A stretch of DNA of 64,000 nucleotides from Kribbibacterium absianum. GTDB taxonomy: Bacteria; Actinomycetota; Coriobacteriia; Coriobacteriales; Atopobiaceae. The notes below the pieces were generated by a model that saw nothing but the letters and a program-made list of their open reading frames with translations, was not told the origin of the DNA and searched no databases. The stretch is taken from contig NZ_JASJEX010000002.1 in assembly GCF_030067705.1 (NCBI RefSeq), positions 496,001 through 560,000 on the forward strand, read 5' to 3'. Below are positions 36,510 through 43,827 of this stretch, in pieces (position 1 is the first letter of the stretch; the number at the start of each line of letters is the position of its first letter). The position numbers and the translations under genes were made by a program.

Positions 36510-37661
36510 TTGTACGCCCTGTTGCTTGCCGTGATCTACCTGGCGTTTGTCAGCCTCGGGCTGCCGGACTCGCTGCTTGGCGCGGCGTGGCCCTCGATGT
36601 ACCCGCAGCTCGGCGTGCCCGTCGGCGCCATGGGCGTCATCACGATGGTCATCTCCGGTTGCACTGTGGTCTCCAGCCTGTTGTCGAACCGGCTGATCCG
36701 CGCGTTCGGCACCCGCGGGGTCGTGATCGGCAGCGTGTTCCTCACGGCCGTGGCGCTGCTCGGCTTCTCGCTGGCCGACACGTTCTGGCTGCTCGTTCTT
36801 CTGGCTGTTCCGTACGGGCTCGGTGCCGGGTGCATCGATGCCGCCCTCAACAACTACGCGGCCATCCATCTGTCTGCGCGGCACATGAGCTGGCTGCATT
36901 GCTTCTGGGGCGTCGGCACCATCGTCGGGCCGTTCGCGATGGGCTGGGCGCTCACACACGGCGGCTGGCACCTGGGCTACCGGATTGTTGCGGCGCTGCA
37001 GCTGGCTATCGGCGTGTTCCTCGTGCTCACGCGGCACGTCTGGAAGAGCGAAACAGCAGGAAGAACGGAGGACGAGAAGAACACCGCCGGCCTCATGAGC
37101 GCCGCCCGCGTGCCCGGCGTTCCTGCGGCCATCCTGGGGTTTCTCGGCTACTGCGCCCTTGAGGTGACGGCGGCCAGCTGGGCGAGCACGTACTTCGTCA
37201 CGGTGGCCGGCATTGCGGAGTCCCAGGCGGCTGACTTTGCGTCGCTGTTCTACATCGGCATCACGGCGGGGCGGTTCCTGGCGGGCATTGTGGCGACCGG
37301 TCAGGGGGACCGCAAGATGATCCGCATCGGGCTCACGGTCGTGGGGGTGGGGCTCGTCCTCTTGGCTGTGTCGAGCGTTCTCACGGGGTTGGCGGCGGTT
37401 GCTTTTGTGATCGTGGGCCTGGGCTGCGCGCCCGTGTACCCGAGCATCATGCACCACACGCCCGAGGCGTTTGGCGCGCGGAACTCTGCCTCGGTGATCG
37501 GCCTGATGATGGCGCTGGGCTATGTGGGCACCACGTTTGTGCCGCCGCTGTTCGGGCTGCTCGGTCAGACGGTGGGCTTCTGGGTCATGCCGTGGTTCCT
37601 GGGGGCGTTCGCGGCGCTGACGGCCGTGGCGTTGCATCGCGCCGACGCCACGCCGCGCTAG
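36510..37661 (+). CDS. major facilitator superfamily permease
   Basis: 383 residues from TTG 36510, which has CGGAGGAA at ideal distance; GTG 36417 is the alternative but has no ribosome site. Twelve hydrophobic segments; LGLPDSLLGAAWPSM near the start and GTIVGPFAMG, ASWASTYFV and GFWVMPWFLGAFAALT are typical of FucP/FHS-like MFS sugar or drug permeases. The central cytoplasmic loop between helices 6 and 7 contains a perfect family A copy (37049-37068) read as ETAGRTE. Upstream neighbours are a TipAS regulator and a GNAT, so drug efflux is possible; substrate is not determined. Confidence 0.88.
   Translation: MYALLLAVIYLAFVSLGLPDSLLGAAWPSMYPQLGVPVGAMGVITMVISGCTVVSSLLSNRLIRAFGTRGVVIGSVFLTAVALLGFSLADTFWLLVLLAVPYGLGAGCIDAALNNYAAIHLSARHMSWLHCFWGVGTIVGPFAMGWALTHGGWHLGYRIVAALQLAIGVFLVLTRHVWKSETAGRTEDEKNTAGLMSAARVPGVPAAILGFLGYCALEVTAASWASTYFVTVAGIAESQAADFASLFYIGITAGRFLAGIVATGQGDRKMIRIGLTVVGVGLVLLAVSSVLTGLAAVAFVIVGLGCAPVYPSIMHHTPEAFGARNSASVIGLMMALGYVGTTFVPPLFGLLGQTVGFWVMPWFLGAFAALTAVALHRADATPR
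37049..37068 (-). repeat. family A copy inside the MFS gene
   Basis: CGAAACAGCAGGAAGAACGG, perfect consensus, in frame in the central loop between the two six-helix halves. Confidence 0.85.
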
Positions 37662-37662
37662 C

Positions 37663-37834
37663 GGACGCTTGGGAGAGAGCCGTCTGTCCATGGTTGGACG
37701 CTTGGGAGAGAGCCGTTTGTCCACGCTGCGCCCGGCTGGAGCGTGGACAAATCGCTTTGACCGAAGCGTCCACGCCCCCTGGCCTGCGGCGTCGCCACAA
37801 AGGGCAGTCGCGCGTCGCAATAGCAGGAAGAACG
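37663..37834. repeat. composite B+A repeat, left flank of MntA/HepT
   Basis: Two forward family B units (37663-37691, 37696-37725), a loop with GGCTGGAG, an inverted unit (37742-37774), then GGCCTGCGGCGTCGCCAC and a reverse family A copy (37815-37834). The same series recurs in the same orientation at 38604-38779. Confidence 0.85.
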
Positions 37835-37868
37835 GGAGGGCGCCCGGTCGGATGCAGCTGTGCACCCG

Positions 37869-37876
37869 GGTATGCT
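37869..37876 (+). promoter_or_regulatory. GGTATGCT element before mntA
   Basis: Same octamer as at 4436, 10651 and 13344, here 40 nt before the start of the antitoxin gene. Confidence 0.35.
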
Positions 37877-37915
37877 AGTCCGTAGAACGGCACTGGGTGA
37901 AATCGGAGGCTCGTG

Positions 37916-38215
37916 GTGCTGACGATTGACCGTATAACGCAGGCCGTGCACAGCGCCTGTCGCGGGCGCCCCGTCTCCGCTGCCTTTCTCTTTGGGTCCT
38001 ACGCTCGCGGGGAAGCGACGGCCGAGAGCGACGTGGACCTGCGCATCGAGTGCACTGGTTGCTACCGCTTCAGCGATGTGCTGGATATTCAGGAGGCTCT
38101 CGAGCGCGAGTTGGGGCTATCCGTGGATGTGCTGTCAAAGCCAAAGCGTCTCATGGCGCCTGAGTTCCGGGCCGCGCTCGACCGCGATGAGAGGTTGATT
38201 TGTGTAACTCAATGA
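37916..38215 (+). CDS. mntA: MntA-type nucleotidyltransferase antitoxin
   Basis: 99 residues from GTG 37916 (GGAGG six nt upstream; GTG 37913 is also possible). FLFGSYARGEATAESDVDLR contains the GSX10DXD motif of minimal nucleotidyltransferases. In MntA/HepT systems this protein AMPylates the HEPN toxin and so neutralises it. A HEPN reading frame follows directly. Flanked on both sides by the composite B+A repeat. Confidence 0.85.
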   Translation: MLTIDRITQAVHSACRGRPVSAAFLFGSYARGEATAESDVDLRIECTGCYRFSDVLDIQEALERELGLSVDVLSKPKRLMAPEFRAALDRDERLICVTQ

Positions 38216-38591
38216 GCGTGATGCCGCGCTGATCGAGGCCATTCTCCGTTCGAACCGTCGAATTCAAAGCCGTATCAACCGATACGGGCTCACGGAGGAT
38301 TCCTTTGCGAGCAGTGATGCGGAAATTATTGCTCGCTGCGATAGCGCCCTGATGCCGCTGTTCGTACTCGCGGAGGACGCCTGTCATTTGTCCGAGAGCG
38401 TTCAAAACGCTCTCGACGGCGTTCCGTGGCGAGAGATTCGCGGATTCCGCAACTTTGTGGCTCACGGTTACTGGGAGCTGGACCCTCGCGTGGTGTGGGA
38501 AGTTGCGACGGACAGCGCTCCGGCGCTGGCTGCTGCGCTTGAGGGGGCTTGTCGCAAACACATAGCTGGCGGGCCGCTCTTGGGGACATGA
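38211..38591 (+). CDS. hepT: HepT-type HEPN toxin, start codon missing or non-standard
   Basis: The open frame runs from just after TAA 38205-38207 to TGA 38589-38591. It reads NERDAALIEAILRSN, the usual opening of HepT without its Met, through to RGFRNFVAHGYW, the HEPN catalytic R-x4-H motif. There is no in-frame ATG, GTG or TTG before 38352, which would drop about 47 residues of the fold. A +1 slip at the mntA stop would fuse the two frames; CTG 38229 or another weak codon is also possible. So the toxin is intact in its catalytic motif but its expression is uncertain. Confidence 0.7.
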   Translation, partial: NERDAALIEAILRSNRRIQSRINRYGLTEDSFASSDAEIIARCDSALMPLFVLAEDACHLSESVQNALDGVPWREIRGFRNFVAHGYWELDPRVVWEVATDSAPALAAALEGACRKHIAGGPLLGT

Positions 38592-38603
38592 CGTTGCGAC
38601 GCC

Positions 38604-38779
38604 TGGACGCTTCGGAGAGAGCCGTTTGTCCACGCTCCGATCGGCTGGAGCGTGGACATTTGGCTTTGACCGAAGCGTCCAACCGTGGACAATTCGCTTT
38701 GACCGAAGCGTCCACGCCCCCCCTGGCCTGCGGCGTCGCCACGAGGGGCAGTCGCGCATCGCAATAGCAGGAAGAACGG
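38604..38779. repeat. composite B+A repeat, right flank of MntA/HepT
   Basis: Forward family B unit (38604-38633), loop with GGCTGGAG, two inverted units (about 38650-38682 and 38684-38715), then GGCCTGCGGCGTCGCCAC and a reverse family A copy (38759-38779). Direct repeat of 37663-37834. Confidence 0.85.
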
Positions 38780-38784
38780 ACCGG

Positions 38785-39759
38785 CTAGATCAGCTGCATC
38801 TGCGCCAGCGTCGTCGAGTACCAGTGACTCGCCGTCGGCGGGCAGTACTTGTTCGCGGCCGTCATGGAGATCGTGTAGCCGTAACCGCTCGACAGGCCGG
38901 CCACGTGCGCGTTGATCGCGGTGTCCCAATCGGACCAGCCGGAGCCGCCCCAGCCCCACGCGTTGCAGGGGCGGAAGCAGCAGGCGCCCTTGGAGCTCTC
39001 GGTGTTGGAGATGGCCGGAGACCAGCGTGGGTCCACCCCGTTCTCCCAGGCGGCCTCCGCAAAGGTGCGTCCGCGACCCGCAAGGGGAGACCCGGCCAGA
39101 TAGCCGTCAATTCGAGTCCCCCACTCGTCCACAAAGGCGTCGTGGCCACAGGACCAGTCCACGGCGGAGAGCTCAGGGTTGCCCTCGGACGCGGCGCGGG
39201 CCATGTTGGCCTGCATCTGGGCGTCCCGTTCGGCTTGCGCGTCGGCCTGGGCGGCGTCGCGCTCCTCGGTCGCGGCCTTCTCGGCAGCCTCAGCCTGGGA
39301 CAACTGCGCTTGTGCGTCCTCAAGGGCCTGGGCGGCGTCCTGCTCGGCGGACTTGGCCTGTTCAACGGTATCGGCGGCCGACTCGTCGGGCTTGGCGTTC
39401 ACGGCGTCAAGGCCCGAGGGGAGGGCGGCGTCGCTCTCGGCCAGCTTCGCAGCCTCGGGGTTCTGTCCAGAGCGAATCGCAGCGGCGGCCTGTGATGCGC
39501 GCGCCTGCGAGAACTGTTGGGACCACTTGTCCAGCTCCTCGGCGGCGGCTCGGGCGGCCTGGCTCGTGGCCAGCGCGTCCTGTGCCCGGCCGGCCATCGT
39601 CTGGGCCTTCTGCACGTCCAGCGTGCGGGCGTTGAGCGTGGCTTGAGCGGACGCGAGCCGCTGGGTCGCGGTGCCGGCCAGCGCGGGCGTCGGCGCGAAG
39701 AGCGCGGCGACGACGGCAACGGCGGCGAGCCGCGCGGAGATGGGAAGTCGGCCTAACAA
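38785..39759 (-). CDS. secreted coiled-coil protein with lysozyme-like C-terminal domain
   Basis: 324 residues from TTG 39759, chosen because TTGGAGGCTG places GGAGG 5 nt upstream. Signal peptide with AAVAVVAALFAPTPALA, then a long Ala/Gln/Glu-rich coiled coil (about 30-190), then a globular end with GRGRTFAEAAWENGVDPRWS and ISNTESSKGACC, resembling secreted transglycosylase or glucosaminidase-like domains (the Glu of NTESS could be catalytic). Probably acts on the cell wall outside the membrane. The domain call is tentative. The 5' leader (39760-39904) has several inverted repeats. Confidence 0.8.
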   Translation of the reverse strand: MLGRLPISARLAAVAVVAALFAPTPALAGTATQRLASAQATLNARTLDVQKAQTMAGRAQDALATSQAARAAAEELDKWSQQFSQARASQAAAAIRSGQNPEAAKLAESDAALPSGLDAVNAKPDESAADTVEQAKSAEQDAAQALEDAQAQLSQAEAAEKAATEERDAAQADAQAERDAQMQANMARAASEGNPELSAVDWSCGHDAFVDEWGTRIDGYLAGSPLAGRGRTFAEAAWENGVDPRWSPAISNTESSKGACCFRPCNAWGWGGSGWSDWDTAINAHVAGLSSGYGYTISMTAANKYCPPTASHWYSTTLAQMQLI

Positions 39760-39904
39760 ACAGCCTCCAATGCCGGGGCGGACGTCCGGCGGGCATGCCT
39801 AAGGCGGGCGAAGAAAGGCCGGACGCGGTACAAGCTGGGTACCTTAGGCCGGAAGCGCCGAGAAGCCCAGGCCCTTCACAGGTTCTTCTCAGCCGTCCGT
39901 TTTG
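39760..39904 (-). other. possible structured 5' leader of the secreted protein gene
   Basis: On the minus strand the leader contains GGTAC/GTACC and CCTAAGG/CCTTAGG inverted repeats (CCTTAGG at 39842-39848 and CCTAAGG at 39798-39804 on the + strand) and several GGCC stems. No riboswitch class was recognised. Confidence 0.35.
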
Positions 39905-39919
39905 TGTGAAGCTTGCTGG

Positions 39920-39983
39920 CGTTCTTCCTGCCATTGCGACGACACCCGCGTCTACCTGCGGCGTCGCAACGGCAGGAAGAACG
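39920..39983. repeat. facing family A pair
   Basis: Forward copy 39920-39940 and reverse copy 39963-39983; the loop contains CTGCGGCGTCGC, as in the composite elements at 37.8 and 38.7 kb. Confidence 0.85.
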
Positions 39984-39985
39984 CC

Positions 39986-40098
39986 GTGGACGCTTCGGTC
40001 AAAGCCGTTTGTCCACGCTCCAGCCGGGCGCAGCGTGGACAAACGGCTCTCTCCCAAGCGTCCAGACGTGGACAAATGGCTCTCTCCGAAGCGTCCGC
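39986..40098. repeat. family B repeats, three units
   Basis: Forward unit 39986-40016 (TCAAAGCC subtype), inverted units about 40035-40063 and 40068-40096 (AGAGAG subtype). Abuts the family A pair on the left and the PfkB stop codon on the right. Confidence 0.85.
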
Positions 40099-40099
40099 G

Positions 40100-41032
40100 C
40101 TAGCCGATCCTCTCCACCGCCGTCTGCGCCTGCAGCTCCTCGGCCACCGTCAGGTCGAACGCGCCCGTCTCGGGGGAGAGGCAGTTCGCGGTCGCGCACG
40201 CCATGCCGTACCGCAGTGCCTCGGGCGCGGAAGCCCCCCGCGCCAGCGCAACGCCGAACGCGCCCACCAGCGTGTCGCCCGACCCCACCGGGTTCACGAC
40301 CTCGATCCTCGGCGACCGCCCACGGTACACGCCCTCGTCGCAAGCCATGACCGCGCCGGCACCGCCCAGCGACACCACCACGAGGGGCACGCCCTGCTCG
40401 TGCAGCTCCTTCGCCGCTGCGACCACTTCCTCTTCGCCGGTCACGGCGTGCCCCAGCACCGCGGCGATCTCGTCGGTGTTGGGCTTCACCATCGTCGGGC
40501 ACGCTCTCACGCCCTCCAGCAACAGCTCACCGGAGGTGTCGAGCAGCACTTTCGCGCCCGCCTTCTTCACACGCTCGATCAGCAGCGCGTACACGTCCTT
40601 GGGCAGTCCTGCCGGAGCGGATCCGTTGAGCGTGACGCCGTCCGCCCTCTTCGCTAGGGCCTCCACCTTGTCGAGAATCGCCTCAAGCGCTCTGTCGCCT
40701 ACCGGGCGCCCCGGCTCTAGGAACTCTGTCGACGCACCGTCCGGGTCGAGCGCATTGATGCAGCAGCGGGTCTCGGCCTCCACCACGCAGAAGTCCTGCT
40801 CAACCCCGTCCGCTTGCAGCAGGTCGCAGAGCAGCTCGCCGTTATGACCGCCCACGAACCCCGTCGCCACCACGTCCTCGCCGCAGGTCTTCACCGCGCG
40901 GGCGCAGTTGAGCCCCTTGCCGCCGGCACGGTCGATCACGGTCGCGACGCGCTGGACCTCGTGCACCTCCAGCGGGCGTGTGAGTTGGTAGGCCTTGTCG
41001 ATGGACGCGTTGAGCGTGACGGTGACGATCAT
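40100..41032 (-). CDS. PfkB family kinase (1-phosphofructokinase / tagatose-6-phosphate kinase)
   Basis: 310 residues. MIVTVTLNASIDKAYQL is the opening of the 1-phosphofructokinase/LacC group, DRAGGKGLNCARA the first PfkB signature and VVNPVGSGDTLVGAFGVAL the second, with the catalytic aspartate in GSGD. ATG 41032 follows GGGAGGCACCC. Its promoter region carries TGTTCG/TGTGCG repeats matching those in front of the LacR-type repressor at 47.3 kb, so tagatose 6-phosphate is the likely substrate (LacC role). FruK activity cannot be excluded. Confidence 0.9.
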   Translation of the reverse strand: MIVTVTLNASIDKAYQLTRPLEVHEVQRVATVIDRAGGKGLNCARAVKTCGEDVVATGFVGGHNGELLCDLLQADGVEQDFCVVEAETRCCINALDPDGASTEFLEPGRPVGDRALEAILDKVEALAKRADGVTLNGSAPAGLPKDVYALLIERVKKAGAKVLLDTSGELLLEGVRACPTMVKPNTDEIAAVLGHAVTGEEEVVAAAKELHEQGVPLVVVSLGGAGAVMACDEGVYRGRSPRIEVVNPVGSGDTLVGAFGVALARGASAPEALRYGMACATANCLSPETGAFDLTVAEELQAQTAVERIG

Positions 41033-41070
41033 GGGTGCCTCCCGATAGGGGACTGTGAGCCTATCGGAAA

Positions 41071-41098
41071 TGTTCGTAAGTGTGCGAATGATTGTCAA
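41071..41098 (-). promoter_or_regulatory. pfkB promoter with LacR-like operator
   Basis: On the minus strand TTGACA (TGTCAA at 41093-41098) is a consensus -35. The + strand shows two decamer repeats starting TGTTCG (41071) and TGTGCG (41081), the same pattern as the three decamers at 47241-47270. Confidence 0.6.
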
Positions 41099-41146
41099 GC
41101 ACACAATTGTGCACAGCCCGTGCAACGTCTTGGGCGCACCCTGAGC

Positions 41147-41250
41147 CGTTCTTCCTGATGTTGCGCGAGCGGTCTCGAACCGACCGCCAGCGGCCTCTCG
41201 CAACGACAGGAAGAACGACGGAGCCCATGCGCGCTTTAGCAGGAAGAACG
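41147..41250. repeat. family A cluster, three copies
   Basis: Forward 41147-41167, reverse 41197-41218 and 41230-41250; the last is the CTTTAGCAGG subtype followed by AAACCGCAG. They lie between pfkB and gatA promoters. Confidence 0.85.
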
Positions 41251-41270
41251 AAACCGCAGCTCAGAAGGCC

Positions 41271-41310
41271 AGTCCAAAGAGCTTCATGCCGCTGCGAACC
41301 CCTTTGGACT
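41271..41310 (+). promoter_or_regulatory. inverted repeat in the gatA leader
   Basis: AGTCCAAAG (41271-41279) is perfectly complementary to CTTTGGACT (41302-41310), 22-nt loop, about 95 nt before gatA. No T-run follows. Could be an activator site or an mRNA hairpin; the PRD-type regulator at 45 kb is a candidate partner. Confidence 0.45.
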
Positions 41311-41405
41311 TCCTGAGGCACCCCTGAAGCACGTAACCTTTGAGCCAGCAAGAGGGGCAGCCGGCGCCCACCTCACTCGTTAGCCAAGCAACAAAGGAGG
41401 ACACC

Positions 41406-41873
41406 ATGGTCTGGGAGGAGCTCTCAGCGGCCCGTGTCGTTCCGTCGCTCGAAGCCTCCACGATGGAGGAGGTCATGGAGGGTCTCGGCACCGTGATGAT
41501 CGACCGCGGGTACGCCAAGGACACCTACGTCGACGCCCTCGTGGAGCGCGAGCGCGCCTTCCCCACCGGCCTCGACATCAACGGCGTGGGCGTCGCGATC
41601 CCCCACACCGACGTGAGCCATGTCATCAAAGAGGGGATGGCCATCGGCAAGCTCAACAAGCCGGTGCGGTTCACCCTCATGGGCACCGACGACGAGACCA
41701 CGGACGTTTCCCTCGTCTTCATGCTGAGCGTCAAGGACCCCCAGGGCCACCTGGTGCAACTCCAGCGCATCCTCGAGATCATCCAAGACAACGAGGTGCT
41801 CAAGCGCCTCATGAGCTGCGATAACGCGGCAGCCATCATCGACGTCATCAAAGAGAAGGAGCAGTCCCTATGA
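41406..41873 (+). CDS. gatA: galactitol-type PTS EIIA component
   Basis: 155 residues. Fructose/mannitol-type EIIA domain; the phosphorylated histidine is H67 in VAIPHTDV. It passes phosphate from HPr to GatB. ATG 41406 follows AAAGGAGGACACC. The gatB start overlaps the stop by 4 nt. Family assignment rests on the GatA-like sequence and on the neighbouring GatB, GatC and GatD. Confidence 0.9.
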   Translation: MVWEELSAARVVPSLEASTMEEVMEGLGTVMIDRGYAKDTYVDALVERERAFPTGLDINGVGVAIPHTDVSHVIKEGMAIGKLNKPVRFTLMGTDDETTDVSLVFMLSVKDPQGHLVQLQRILEIIQDNEVLKRLMSCDNAAAIIDVIKEKEQSL

Positions 41874-42154
41874 GCAAGAAGGTCATCGTCGCCTGCGGTG
41901 GCGCCGTCGCCACGTCCACCATCGCCGCCAACAAGGTCCAGGAGCTGGGCAAGGCCAACGGCATCCCCATCGAGATCTGCCAGTGTCGCATCTCCGAGAT
42001 TCCGTCCAACCTGGACGAGGCCGTCCTTATCGTCACCACGGGCAAGTGCAAGCGGGACTTCGGCGTCCCCCTGGTCACCGGGATGCCCTTCATCTCCGGC
42101 GTGGGGGTCGAGAAGACGGAAAGGGCAATCCTTGATGTCCTCAACGCCTCGTAA
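41870..42154 (+). CDS. gatB: galactitol PTS EIIB component
   Basis: 94 residues. Phosphocysteine is Cys9 in VIVACGGAVATST, the P-loop of lactose/galactitol EIIB proteins. CKRDFGVPLVTGMPFISGVG is typical of GatB. Overlaps gatA (ATGA), so translation is coupled. Confidence 0.93.
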   Translation: MSKKVIVACGGAVATSTIAANKVQELGKANGIPIEICQCRISEIPSNLDEAVLIVTTGKCKRDFGVPLVTGMPFISGVGVEKTERAILDVLNAS

Positions 42155-42164
42155 GTCCGCCACC

Positions 42165-42228
42165 CGTTCTTCCTGCTAATGCGACGCTCCAGGTAGATAC
42201 CCCAATCGTCGCTTTAGCAGGAAGAACG
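42165..42228. repeat. facing family A pair
   Basis: Forward 42165-42184 (CTAATGCGAC) and reverse 42208-42228 (CGCTTTAGCAGG), separating gatB from gatC; the loop contains AGGTAGAT. Confidence 0.85.
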
Positions 42229-42272
42229 GAAGCCCTCCCCAGGCAGTCAGTCGCGCCGAGAAAGGCACTCCT

Positions 42273-43670
42273 ATGTGGGAAGCAGTATCCGGAGTACTTC
42301 AATACATCATCGACATGGGCGCGTCCGTCATGCTGCCCATCGTCATCGCAATCGTCTCAATGATCATGGGCGTCAAGCCCGACAAGGCCCTTCGCGCGGC
42401 ACTCATGATCGGCGTCGGTTTCGTGGGCCTCTCCCTTATCGTCAACCTGATGAACGACGAGCTGGGCCCGGCCGCTGCCGCTATGTCCGAGCGCTTCGGC
42501 CTCACCCTGTCCGTCGTTGACATCGGATGGCCGGGCGCCTCGCCGATCACCTGGTCCTCCGAGATCGCCCTCGTCGCTATCCTCGTGGCCGTGGCCCTCA
42601 ACGTCGTGATGCTCGTCCTCAAGCTCACCCGGACCGTCAACATCGACATCTGGAACATCTGGCACATGACCTTCACGGGCGCCATCGCCTACGCGGTCAC
42701 CGGCAACTACCTGATCGGCATCCTTGGCGTCGCGGTGCACGCGGCCGTCTCCTACAAGCTCGGCGACCTCTGGGCGCCCGTCATGAACGACTACTTCGAG
42801 CTGGACGGCATCACCGTCCCGCACGGCACCTCCGCGTACATGGCCCCGATCGCCTGCGCCATCGACTGGGTCATCGACCGAATCCCCGTCATCAACAAGA
42901 TTGACTTCTCCGCTGACACCCTGCAGGAGAAGGTGGGCGTTCTCGGCGAGCCGGTCACCATCGGCTTTATCCTCGGCGCCGGTATCGGCTTCCTGGCCGG
43001 CTACGAGGTCAAAGAGGCGCTGCCCCTCGGCATCACGATGTCCGCCGTGATGATCCTCATGCCCAAGGTGGTCAAGTGCATCATGGACGGCCTGCTTCCC
43101 CTTACCGAGCGCGCCAAGACGATCATGAACGAGAAGTTCGGGGGAGAGGAGTTCCACATCGGCCTCGACCCGGCGATCCTCCTTGGCGACTCCCAGGTCG
43201 TCACCGCCGGCCTGCTCTTCATCCCGCCGTCGCTGCTGATTGCCGTGCTGATCCCGGGCAACCAGGTGCTCCCGTTCGCCGACCTCGCCACCATTGGCTT
43301 CTTCGTCGCCATCGCCGTGGGCGTCCACAACGGCAACTTGTTCCGCACGCTCTTCTCCGGCACGGCCATCATGGCCATGACCATCTGGATCGCGAACGAG
43401 ACGATCCCGTGGCTCACGGCCCTCGGCGTCCAGACCGGCTCCATTGCCGCCGGCTCCACAATCGCGGCCCTCGACCAAGGCGGCAGCCCGCTCACGTACC
43501 TCTTCGTGCAGCTCTGTACCTTTGAGAACGTGGCCGGCCTCCTCGTGATTGGCGCCATCTACGCGGTGTGCCTGCTCTTCGCCGTGCGGCACAGCCGCAC
43601 GCGCGCCAAGGCGCTGACGGGCACGGAGGAAGAGGGAATGACCGGTGGCCCGGACCTGGAGCTCGGCTGA
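42273..43670 (+). CDS. gatC: galactitol PTS permease EIIC
   Basis: 465 residues with 10 or more hydrophobic segments. The GatC family signature is visible in MLPIVIAIVSMIMGVKPDKA near the start and DLWAPVMNDYFELDGITVPHG in the middle, where the substrate-site glutamate region lies. It imports galactitol with phosphorylation to galactitol 1-phosphate. ATG 42273 follows GAGAAAGG. It is 118 bp from gatB, the gap being a family A pair, so the operon is probably continuous through it. Confidence 0.93.
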   Translation: MWEAVSGVLQYIIDMGASVMLPIVIAIVSMIMGVKPDKALRAALMIGVGFVGLSLIVNLMNDELGPAAAAMSERFGLTLSVVDIGWPGASPITWSSEIALVAILVAVALNVVMLVLKLTRTVNIDIWNIWHMTFTGAIAYAVTGNYLIGILGVAVHAAVSYKLGDLWAPVMNDYFELDGITVPHGTSAYMAPIACAIDWVIDRIPVINKIDFSADTLQEKVGVLGEPVTIGFILGAGIGFLAGYEVKEALPLGITMSAVMILMPKVVKCIMDGLLPLTERAKTIMNEKFGGEEFHIGLDPAILLGDSQVVTAGLLFIPPSLLIAVLIPGNQVLPFADLATIGFFVAIAVGVHNGNLFRTLFSGTAIMAMTIWIANETIPWLTALGVQTGSIAAGSTIAALDQGGSPLTYLFVQLCTFENVAGLLVIGAIYAVCLLFAVRHSRTRAKALTGTEEEGMTGGPDLELG

Positions 43671-43733
43671 TTCCTGGCTCCTGTCGTGAGGGCGCCCCGT
43701 CAAGGGCGGCCGCCCTTCAAGACGCTCCGCTCC

Positions 43734-43753
43734 CGTTCTTCCTGCTAAAGCGA
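43734..43753 (+). repeat. family A copy, forward
   Basis: CTAAAGCG subtype, in the gap between gatC and gatD. Confidence 0.85.
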
Positions 43754-43827
43754 CGCAACCCATGAGAGAAAAACAGTGAAACCATAAGGACCTGATTCCA
43801 CGTCAGGCCCCCGAGGAGGTCATTGCC

